A stretch of 64,000 nt of DNA. It comes from Citrobacter koseri ATCC BAA-895 (GTDB taxonomy: Bacteria; Pseudomonadota; Gammaproteobacteria; Enterobacterales; Enterobacteriaceae). Shown here one piece after another: positions 57,803 to 64,000 of this stretch. The notes beneath the pieces were generated by a model that was not told where the DNA came from, did not search any database, and saw nothing but the letters and a program-made list of their open reading frames with translations. The number at the start of each line of letters is the position of its first letter. Position 1 is the first letter of the stretch. Where the stretch lies: contig NC_009792.1 of assembly GCF_000018045.1 (NCBI RefSeq), positions 1,612,001 to 1,676,000 of the forward strand, read 5' to 3'. A program made the translations under genes and the position numbers.

Positions 57803-58561
57803 TTACATCTTATACCCTAACGATACCGTCGTGCGGCGATCGGTATGTTCCGGCGCCGTTGCGGGCGGTTCGGAGTTCCAGGTCAGGTTATAAGCTACCT
57901 TTAAACCAAAATGCTCGTTGATCGCGACATTTAGCGCCGTCTCTGAGTTGAGGGTGGTATCTTCAGCGCCGAAAACGGACACGCCCTGCGTAAATTTGGT
58001 GTTATCCGTCATCTGCCAGGCGTAGCTACCGGAAGCGTAGCCCAGCGGTTGGGTCTCGGTTTTTCCATCGGTATGTTCGTCATAGCGTACGCCAGGACCG
58101 AATTCAAAACGGAAGCTGTGCACCGGCCCGTTGAGGAACTGACGACCATAACCGGCGGTCAGTGTGTCACGCTCACGATAACCGTTGTAACGGTCTGTCA
58201 GCCAGCTTGCCTGGCCAAACAGGTAATCGTAGTCGGTCATATTGAAACGGCTACGGCCGCCTACCGCGTATTTCTCCGAAGAGCGTTCATCGTTGGAGGA
58301 TGTATTGCTGGCATTCCCCCACAGCGACCAGGCGGTGGTTGCACCGTACCAGGTCATCGTGGTGTCAGCCGTTAAAGAAGAACTTTTCGTGTTGCCTGAC
58401 TGAGCAAGGTAGCCCGCATTCAGGTTACCTTCGAAGGGTTTCTTCGCAGTGGCGGGATCATCCATGACAGTAAAAACGGAATCATCAGCAGCGGCATGCA
58501 TTGACGCAAATACGCCCCCTGCCAACATTAATGCAGCGGGTACTGTCTTCAAAAGCTTCAT
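57803..58561 (-). CDS. ydiY: YdiY, DUF481 outer membrane-type protein
   Basis: A 252-residue protein with a Sec signal peptide (MKLLKTVPAALMLAGGVFASMHAAA) and a DUF481 body of alternating beta strands (GNLNAGYLAQSGNTKSSSL, GRSRFNMTDYDYLFGQASW). It ends in an aromatic and hydrophobic strand (VSLGYKM), as expected for a small outer membrane barrel. The E. coli homologue is acid-inducible. Function unknown. Confidence 0.9.
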   Translation of the reverse strand: MKLLKTVPAALMLAGGVFASMHAAADDSVFTVMDDPATAKKPFEGNLNAGYLAQSGNTKSSSLTADTTMTWYGATTAWSLWGNASNTSSNDERSSEKYAVGGRSRFNMTDYDYLFGQASWLTDRYNGYRERDTLTAGYGRQFLNGPVHSFRFEFGPGVRYDEHTDGKTETQPLGYASGSYAWQMTDNTKFTQGVSVFGAEDTTLNSETALNVAINEHFGLKVAYNLTWNSEPPATAPEHTDRRTTVSLGYKM

Positions 58562-58848
58562 TTATAAAGAGTCCGTACAACAAAAAAAGAGACCGTTACG
58601 GTCCCGGAAACTTTCATAAGGATCAATGACAAACGATCCAGGAAAGGTAACAAATTATAAAAAGGCTCGAATAACATAGCAATGAATTCTTATTTCATTT
58701 TTTGAATAAGAGAGTTCCCAAAGCAGATATTTATTTATATATCTTTCTCCCGGTAATTTTAAATAAATATCCAGTAAATCATATTGTTAATTACTTCCCT
58801 TTCCGGGCATTCAGTGCCAGACTGAAGTCAGCCTAACAGGAGGTAAAG

Positions 58849-59778
58849 ATGATACGTATCTATACGTTAACACTTGCGCCCTCTCTCGATAGCGCAACAA
58901 TCACCCCACAACTCTATCCCGAAGGGAAACTTCGCTGTTCATCACCTGTTTTTGAACCCGGCGGCGGCGGAATCAACGTTGCCCGCGCGATTGCCCATCT
59001 TGGCGGAACCGCAACCGCGATTTTCCCCGCTGGCGGCGCGACCGGCGAACATCTGGTCGCACTTCTGGCCGATGAAAACGTCCCCGTCGTCACCATCGAT
59101 GCCAAAGACTGGACGCGACAAAACCTGCATGTTCATGTGGAGTCCAGCGGGGAGCAATATCGCTTTGTCATGCCCGGCGCCGCACTCGACGATGACGAAT
59201 TTCGCCAGATTGAAGAACAGGTTCTGGAGATCGAATCCGGCGCCATTTTGGTTATCAGCGGGAGTCTGCCGCCCGGCGTCAAGCTGGAAAAACTGACGCA
59301 GCTTATTGCCGCCGCGCAGAAACAGGGCATCCGCTGCATTATTGATAGTTCGGGCGATGCGCTCAACGCGGCGTTATCTCTCGGCAATATTGAACTGGTC
59401 AAACCGAACCAAAAAGAGCTGAGCGCGCTGGTTAATCGCGAACTCACGCAGCCTGACGATGTGCGCCAAGCGGCGCAGGAAATCGTGAAGAGCGGCAAAG
59501 CGCGCCGCGTCGTTGTTTCTCTGGGGCCGCAGGGGGCGCTGGCGGTGGATAGCGAAAGCTGCGTCCAGGTTGTTCCCCCTCCCGTCAGAAGTCAAAGTAC
59601 CGTCGGCGCGGGCGACAGCATGGTTGGCGCAATGACGCTAAAACTGGCGGAAAACGCCTCGCTGGAAGAGATGGTGCGTTTCGGCGTCTCGGCAGGCAGC
59701 GCGGCGACGTTGAATCAAGGAACACGTCTGTGTTCCCGGGACGATACGCAGAAAATCTACGCCTGGCTTTCTCAGTGA
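58849..59778 (+). CDS. pfkB: 6-phosphofructokinase II
   Basis: A 309-residue ribokinase-family enzyme phosphorylating fructose 6-phosphate. It starts MIRIYTLTLAPSLDSATITPQ. It shows GGGGINVARAIAHLGG, the nucleotide loop VSLGPQGALA, and the catalytic motif GAGDSMVGAM with its aspartate. It has AGGAGG seven bases upstream. It is the minor isozyme; PfkA is unrelated and lies elsewhere. The region 58562-58848 is AT-rich with no gene seen. Confidence 0.95.
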   Translation: MIRIYTLTLAPSLDSATITPQLYPEGKLRCSSPVFEPGGGGINVARAIAHLGGTATAIFPAGGATGEHLVALLADENVPVVTIDAKDWTRQNLHVHVESSGEQYRFVMPGAALDDDEFRQIEEQVLEIESGAILVISGSLPPGVKLEKLTQLIAAAQKQGIRCIIDSSGDALNAALSLGNIELVKPNQKELSALVNRELTQPDDVRQAAQEIVKSGKARRVVVSLGPQGALAVDSESCVQVVPPPVRSQSTVGAGDSMVGAMTLKLAENASLEEMVRFGVSAGSAATLNQGTRLCSRDDTQKIYAWLSQ

Positions 59779-59883
59779 TCGGCCATCCCCCTCCTTATTA
59801 CGAGGGGGTTTCAGCAGCAAAGCTATCAGCATACGAATTAACCGACTATGCTAAAAAATCATGTGATTACAAAGAGGTGATTT

Positions 59884-60171
59884 ATGGCCAGTGGTGATGT
59901 CATCCGCTATGTCATAACCGTGAAATTTCATGAAGACTCGCTGACAGAGATTAACGAGTTGAACAACCATCTGACGCGGTGCGGTTTTCTGCTCACCATG
60001 ACCGACGAGCAAGGGCATGTGCATGAACTGGGTACCAACACATTTGGTTTTATCAGCGCCCTGAGCGAAGATGAGATCGCCGCGCTTACCGCCGGGCTGG
60101 CGGAAAGCGCTTTAGATAAGAAACCAGAAATATCGGTCATGACATGGGAGGAGTGGACTAAAGACCGATAA
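59884..60171 (+). CDS. ydiZ: YdiZ, conserved protein
   Basis: A 95-residue soluble protein starting MASGDVIRYVITVKFHEDSL, with AGAGGTG upstream of the ATG. It matches E. coli YdiZ in position and length. No catalytic motif recognised; the type 2 fold suggested by the name of related endoribonuclease-like proteins is not demonstrable here. Confidence 0.85.
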   Translation: MASGDVIRYVITVKFHEDSLTEINELNNHLTRCGFLLTMTDEQGHVHELGTNTFGFISALSEDEIAALTAGLAESALDKKPEISVMTWEEWTKDR

Positions 60172-60281
60172 TATCAGTGCCATTGTGCAAAAACGCGTCT
60201 ACGGTGTGCGTTAGCTCGTGTTTTTTCACCGCATTTATGCGCTAACCTTATGATCTGGCAGACAACATGGGGAGAGACATC

Positions 60282-61142
60282 ATGTGGCAGGCTATCAGTC
60301 GTCTTTTAAGCGAGCAATTAGGTGAAGGCGAAATCGAACTGCGTAATGAACTGCCCGGCGGAGAGATCCATGCCGCATGGCATTTACGCTATGCGGGACG
60401 CGATTTTTTCGTCAAATGTGATGAAAGAGAGCTCCTTCCCGGCTTTACGGCGGAAGCTGACCAACTGGAGCTGCTTTCCCGCAGTAAAACCGTCACCGTC
60501 CCGAAAGTCTGGGCGCAGGGCTCAGACAGAGACTACAGTTTTCTGGTGATGGATTATCTCCCTCCCCGTCCTCTGGATGCCCACAACGCCTTTATCCTCG
60601 GTCAGCAACTTGCCCATTTACATGAATGGAGCGACCAGCCCCAGTTTGGCCTTGATTTTGATAACGCCCTGTCCACCACGCCTCAACCCAATGCCTGGCA
60701 ACGACGCTGGTCAACATTTTTTGCCGAACAACGCATTGGCTGGCAGCTTGAACTGGCGGCAGAAAAAGGCATCGCATTTGGCAATATCGATGCGATCGTT
60801 GAGCATGTTCAGCAGCGTCTGGCCTCGCATCAGCCGCAGCCTTCGCTGCTGCACGGCGATTTATGGTCAGGAAACTGCGCGCTTGGGCCTGATGGCCCCT
60901 ACATTTTCGATCCCGCTTGTTACTGGGGCGACAGGGAGTGCGATCTGGCCATGCTGCCGCTGCATACCGACCAACCTCCGCAGATCTATGATGGCTACCA
61001 GTCTGTTTCTCCGCTACCGCTGGATTTTCTGGATCGCCAGCCGATCTATCAGCTCTATACCCTGCTCAATCGGGCGAGACTGTTTGGCGGGCAACACCTG
61101 GTGGTGGCGCAAAAAGCGATGGAAAGGTTGCTGGCGGCATAG
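60282..61142 (+). CDS. yniA: YniA, fructosamine kinase-family protein
   Basis: A 286-residue protein of the fructosamine/ketosamine 3-kinase family. The start at 60282 (MWQAISRLLSEQLGEGE) matches E. coli; the upstream GTG/ATG region at 60267 is rejected. The kinase motifs are LLHGDLWSGNCALGPDG with the catalytic aspartate and FDPACYWGDRECDLAM with the metal-binding aspartate. It probably phosphorylates ribulosamine or fructosamine residues on glycated proteins. Confidence 0.92.
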   Translation: MWQAISRLLSEQLGEGEIELRNELPGGEIHAAWHLRYAGRDFFVKCDERELLPGFTAEADQLELLSRSKTVTVPKVWAQGSDRDYSFLVMDYLPPRPLDAHNAFILGQQLAHLHEWSDQPQFGLDFDNALSTTPQPNAWQRRWSTFFAEQRIGWQLELAAEKGIAFGNIDAIVEHVQQRLASHQPQPSLLHGDLWSGNCALGPDGPYIFDPACYWGDRECDLAMLPLHTDQPPQIYDGYQSVSPLPLDFLDRQPIYQLYTLLNRARLFGGQHLVVAQKAMERLLAA

Positions 61143-61179
61143 CCATTTTGCCGGATGACAGCTTACAAATGCACTGAAC

Positions 61180-61212
61180 CACAGGCCCGATAAGCGAAGC
61201 GCTATCGGGCAT
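61180..61212. repeat. REP element between yniA and yniB
   Basis: GGCCCGATAAGCG and CGCTATCGGGC form a REP palindrome between the converging yniA and yniB. Confidence 0.8.
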
Positions 61213-61221
61213 TCTTCATTG

Positions 61222-61758
61222 CTACACAAATCCAAGAAGCGAAAAGAAAACGTAGCCCAACACGATGATAATCACCGGCAGGATATAAAGCGGGAAAAAC
61301 TGTAAGAAGATCGTGTGATGCGGAACCACGATGCGCGACTCAATTTGCTCGCGTGACAACCCCTCGCTGCCTTTCGCTTTTTCCAGAATAAGCTGATCTT
61401 CAACCCCTTCGCGTAGAAAACGCGCCTGGCGGCTCATCCTGGCGCCTGAGTCCTGCAATGCCAGGCCAACGAAAATCAACACAAAAATCACCCAGAAAAC
61501 AATGTTCAGACTGTGTTGAAAATCCGGCGTTGGCGAGTTATACCAGAACAGGTTCAGGAACGCGGTATTCGCCCGCATCATATCAATCATAACGTGAGTA
61601 AAATCAAGCATCACCGCGTTAATCCCTTCCTGCTTTTCGCTGTGCTCATACATAAACTTCAGCAATGAAACCAGTGTGGAAATAAGCGCGGGGATAAAAA
61701 TCACCCATCCCAGAATCCTTTTTAAGACAGCAATGCGTCCAGCTTGTTGATACGTCAT
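61222..61758 (-). CDS. yniB: YniB, inner membrane protein
   Basis: A 178-residue protein with at least three hydrophobic helices (ILGWVIFIPALISTLVSLL, LNIVFWVIFVLIFVGLAL, FPLYILPVIIIVLGYVFF). It matches the E. coli protein in length and position. Function unknown. Convergent with yniA. Confidence 0.9.
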   Translation of the reverse strand: MTYQQAGRIAVLKRILGWVIFIPALISTLVSLLKFMYEHSEKQEGINAVMLDFTHVMIDMMRANTAFLNLFWYNSPTPDFQHSLNIVFWVIFVLIFVGLALQDSGARMSRQARFLREGVEDQLILEKAKGSEGLSREQIESRIVVPHHTIFLQFFPLYILPVIIIVLGYVFFSLLGFV

Positions 61759-61906
61759 GAGTTCCCCTTGATAAAGACGCGTCGTTTTGGCCTAAGTCTA
61801 CCTGCTGATAACCAATTTCGCCTGTTCTTTAAAGGCGCTATGATACGTCATTAGCCATAATAAGCGCTTAATCCATTGTGTTTTCACCTCAAAAGGAGAG
61901 GTTGTA

Positions 61907-62575
61907 ATGTCAACCCCGCGTCAGATTCTTGCTGCAATTTTCGATATGGATGGACTACTGATCGATTCCGAACCGCTTTGGGATCAAGCTGAACTGGAGG
62001 TCATGGCAAGTTTAGGCGTAGATATTACCCGCCGCCATGAACTCCCGGATACGCTGGGTTTACGCATCGATATGGTTGTTGACCTCTGGTACGCCCAACA
62101 ACCGTGGAATGGGCCAGACCGTCAGGCGGTTACCGACCGAATCATTACCCGCGCCATTTCACTGGTTGAAGAAACTCGCCCGCTGCTCCCCGGCGTGCGC
62201 GAAGCGGTCGCGCTGTGCAAATCTCAGGGGTTAATGGTCGGTCTGGCCTCCGCTTCCCCCCTGCATATGCTGGAAAAGGTGCTGACCATGTTTGATCTGC
62301 GTGAAAGTTTCGATGCCCTGGCCTCTGCGGAAAAACTGCCTTACAGCAAGCCGCATCCGCAGGTATACCTCGATTGCGCGGCCAAACTGGGCGTTGACCC
62401 GTTAACCTGCGTTGCGCTGGAAGACTCCGTCAACGGCATGGTCGCCTCAAAAGCGGCGCGAATGCGCTCAATTGTTGTTCCGGCGGAAGAAGGCCAGCAC
62501 GACCCGCGCTTTGCCCTTGCCAACGTCAAACTGACTTCGTTGGCTGAACTGACCGCAGCGCATCTGCGCGGTTAA
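61907..62575 (+). CDS. hxpB: Hexitol phosphatase B (2-deoxyglucose-6-phosphatase, YniC)
   Basis: A 222-residue HAD-family phosphatase. Motif I is FDMDGLLIDSEPLW with the nucleophilic aspartate. A four-helix cap follows, with motif II LASASP, the motif III lysine in LPYSKPHPQVYL, and motif IV VALEDSVNGMVASKAA. E. coli HxpB acts on 2-deoxyglucose-6-P and sorbitol-6-P. AGGAGAGG lies upstream of the ATG. Confidence 0.94.
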   Translation: MSTPRQILAAIFDMDGLLIDSEPLWDQAELEVMASLGVDITRRHELPDTLGLRIDMVVDLWYAQQPWNGPDRQAVTDRIITRAISLVEETRPLLPGVREAVALCKSQGLMVGLASASPLHMLEKVLTMFDLRESFDALASAEKLPYSKPHPQVYLDCAAKLGVDPLTCVALEDSVNGMVASKAARMRSIVVPAEEGQHDPRFALANVKLTSLAELTAAHLRG

Positions 62576-62723
62576 ATAGCGACGGGCGGTGGCGACATTG
62601 CCCGTTTTGCTACGCACATCTGCTTTATAAAACACTGTTTCATTTTTTATTGTATTCCTTCACCGCCTCTTCTATCCTTTTCTCAGGGCAAAAAACTGAT
62701 AAAAACCGATAGCCGAGGTGAAC

Positions 62724-63485
62724 ATGATTCTGGATGCGTTTAGTCTTGCAGGTAAAGTCGCGATAGTGACCGGATGCGATACCGGGCTTGGGCAGGGTAT
62801 GACGCTGGCGCTGGCGGAAGCAGGCTGCGACATCGTCGGCGTTAATCGCAAAGTCCCCCACGATACGGCAGCAAAAGTGGAGGCGCTCGGACGCCGTTTT
62901 ATGGCGATCCAGGCCGACCTGAGCCAGCAACGCGCTATCCCGGCTATTGTCGCGCAAACGGTCGAACAGTTTGGCCGAATCGACATTCTGGTGAACAACG
63001 CCGGGACGATCCGCCGCGAAGACGCGCTGTCGTTTAGCGAGAAAGACTGGGACGATGTGATGAATCTGAATCTCAAATCCGTGTTCTTTCTCTCTCAGGC
63101 CGTCGCACGGCAATTCCTGAAGCAAGGTGATGGCGGGAAGATTATTAATATCGCCTCAATGCTTTCATTCCAGGGCGGCATTCGCGTTCCTTCTTATACT
63201 GCGTCGAAAAGCGGCGTATTGGGCATCACGCGGTTGCTTGCGAACGAATGGGCGGAGCACCACATCAACGTGAACGCCATCGCTCCCGGTTATATGGCGA
63301 CGAACAATACGCAGCAGCTGCGGGATGACGCCGCACGCAGCAAAGAAATTGTTGACCGCATTCCGGCCGGACGCTGGGGCACACCTGCCGATCTGCAAGG
63401 CCCGGTTGTCTTTCTCGCTTCTTCGGCGTCTGATTACGTTCACGGCTATACCCTCGCCGTCGATGGCGGCTGGCTGGCGCGCTAA
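62724..63485 (+). CDS. KduD-like short-chain dehydrogenase
   Basis: A 253-residue classical SDR resembling 2-dehydro-3-deoxy-D-gluconate 5-dehydrogenase (KduD). The cofactor motif is GCDTGLGQG, followed by NNAGTIRRED, catalytic Ser in IASMLSFQGG, and the Tyr-Lys pair in YTASKSG. It ends DGGWLAR. The start at 62724 (MILDAFSLAGKVAIVTG) has GAGG five bases upstream; the GTG at 62718 overlaps that site. No kduI, uronate or pectin genes flank it, and it is absent between yniC and ydjM in E. coli K-12. Confidence 0.85.
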   Translation: MILDAFSLAGKVAIVTGCDTGLGQGMTLALAEAGCDIVGVNRKVPHDTAAKVEALGRRFMAIQADLSQQRAIPAIVAQTVEQFGRIDILVNNAGTIRREDALSFSEKDWDDVMNLNLKSVFFLSQAVARQFLKQGDGGKIINIASMLSFQGGIRVPSYTASKSGVLGITRLLANEWAEHHINVNAIAPGYMATNNTQQLRDDAARSKEIVDRIPAGRWGTPADLQGPVVFLASSASDYVHGYTLAVDGGWLAR

Positions 63486-63548
63486 TTCATGTCATTTGTG
63501 ACATAGAGTTACAACGTCACCTCTTCCGCCTACTGTATAAAAACCCTA

Positions 63549-63568
63549 TACTGTATGAATTGACAGTT
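63549..63568 (+). promoter_or_regulatory. LexA (SOS) box of ydjM
   Basis: TACTGTATGAATTGACAGTT contains CTG-N10-CAG with CTG at 63551-63553 and CAG at 63564-63566. A second partial copy (TACTGTATAAAAACC, from about 63532) lies directly upstream in tandem. E. coli ydjM is LexA-regulated, with LexA sites in this position. Confidence 0.85.
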
Positions 63569-63582
63569 TATTGGGTTTTATC

Positions 63583-64000
63583 ATGACGGCGGAAGGCCAC
63601 CTTCTTTTTTCCATTGCCTGCGCAGTGTTTGCCAAAAATGCGGAATTGACGCCGGTTCTCGCTCAGGGCGACTGGTGGCATATTGTCCCTTCGGCCATCC
63701 TGACCTGCCTGCTGCCCGATATTGATCATCCAAAATCATTTCTTGGCCAGCGTCTGAAATGGATATCAAAACCTGTCGCGCGCGCGTTCGGCCATCGCGG
63801 GTTTACGCACAGCCTGTTCGCCGTGTTCGCTATGCTTGCCCTTTTCTACCTGAAAGTGCCGGAGAGCTGGATTATTCCGGCCGATGCCCTGCAAGGAATG
63901 GTGCTCGGTTATTTAAGCCATATTCTGGCCGATATGCTGACCCCGGCGGGCGTTCCCCTGCTCTGGCCCTGCCGCTGGCGCTTCCGTCTGCCGATCCTCG
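63583..64000 (+). CDS. ydjM: YdjM, LexA-regulated membrane metal-dependent hydrolase (partial)
   Basis: The gene starts at ATG 63583 and runs off the right edge after 139 codons. The N-terminus MTAEGHLLFSIACAVFAKNA is followed by LLPDIDHPKS and FGHRGFTHSLF, the YdjM/LexA-binding inner membrane hydrolase motifs with conserved Asp and His, then GYLSHILADMLTPAGVPLLWP. Several hydrophobic segments are present. It is induced in the SOS response in E. coli; function unknown. Confidence 0.92.
   Translation, partial: MTAEGHLLFSIACAVFAKNAELTPVLAQGDWWHIVPSAILTCLLPDIDHPKSFLGQRLKWISKPVARAFGHRGFTHSLFAVFAMLALFYLKVPESWIIPADALQGMVLGYLSHILADMLTPAGVPLLWPCRWRFRLPIL

Overview
The window is a piece of an enterobacterial chromosome. 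It follows the gene order of the Escherichia coli ydh-ydi-yni segment closely: mdtK, valV-valW, ydhYVWXUT, fumD, pykF, lpp, ldtE, sufABCDSE, ydiH-menI-ydiJ-ydiK, rprA, ppsA-ppsR, aroH, hemP, selO, rflP, nlpC, btuDEC, ihfA-pheTS, rplT-rpmI-infC-thrS, yniD, ydiY, pfkB, ydiZ, yniA, yniB, hxpB, ydjM. Several accessory blocks absent from E. coli K-12 (as I remember it) suggest a Citrobacter-like relative: a reverse-transsulfuration cassette, a FepA paralogue with an IroE-like esterase, and a class A beta-lactamase. The genus is an inference from gene content. I see no broken genes. mdtK and ydjM are cut by the window edges.

Region 1 (1-9.3 kb): the end of mdtK, two tandem tRNA-Val(GAC) genes, then an accessory block where E. 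coli has ydhR-ydhS. The block holds a Fur-box-preceded TonB receptor of the FepA family facing an IroE-like periplasmic trilactone esterase, an exported endonuclease/exonuclease/phosphatase-family protein, two small unrecognised genes, and a complete four-gene polar amino acid ABC importer. Salmonella carries SPI-2 in the same valV-pykF interval.

Region 2 (9.3-15.7 kb): the anaerobic ydhYVWXUT operon (ferredoxins, a tungsten/molybdenum aldehyde-oxidoreductase-like enzyme, a cytochrome b) behind a perfect FNR site, then fumD. YdhT is mostly a nine-residue tandem repeat.

Region 3 (15.8-21.3 kb): an insertion between fumD and pykF carrying a MetNIQ-type methionine importer divergent from cystathionine beta-synthase and cystathionine gamma-lyase. 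Together these would import methionine and convert homocysteine to cysteine.

Region 4 (21.7-43.5 kb): backbone metabolism. It has pykF (glycolysis) and ppsA/ppsR (gluconeogenesis), each with a Cra-like site; lpp and ldtE (envelope); the stress Fe-S assembly operon suf under a Fur box; ydiJ, menI, ydiK; the sRNA gene rprA; aroH with a TrpR operator; and hemP with a Fur box. A LysR regulator and a divergent exported metallo-beta-lactamase-fold protein with a degenerate metal motif are inserted between sufA and ydiH.

Region 5 (43.5-64 kb): selO, rflP, nlpC, the vitamin B12 import genes btuC-btuE-btuD with a class A beta-lactamase gene placed between btuC and btuE, then the translation cluster (ihfA, pheT, pheS, the pheM leader peptide, rplT, rpmI, infC with an AUU start, thrS). 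The window ends with yniD, ydiY, pfkB, ydiZ, yniA, yniB, hxpB, a kduD-like dehydrogenase with no pectin or uronate neighbours, and ydjM behind a LexA box.
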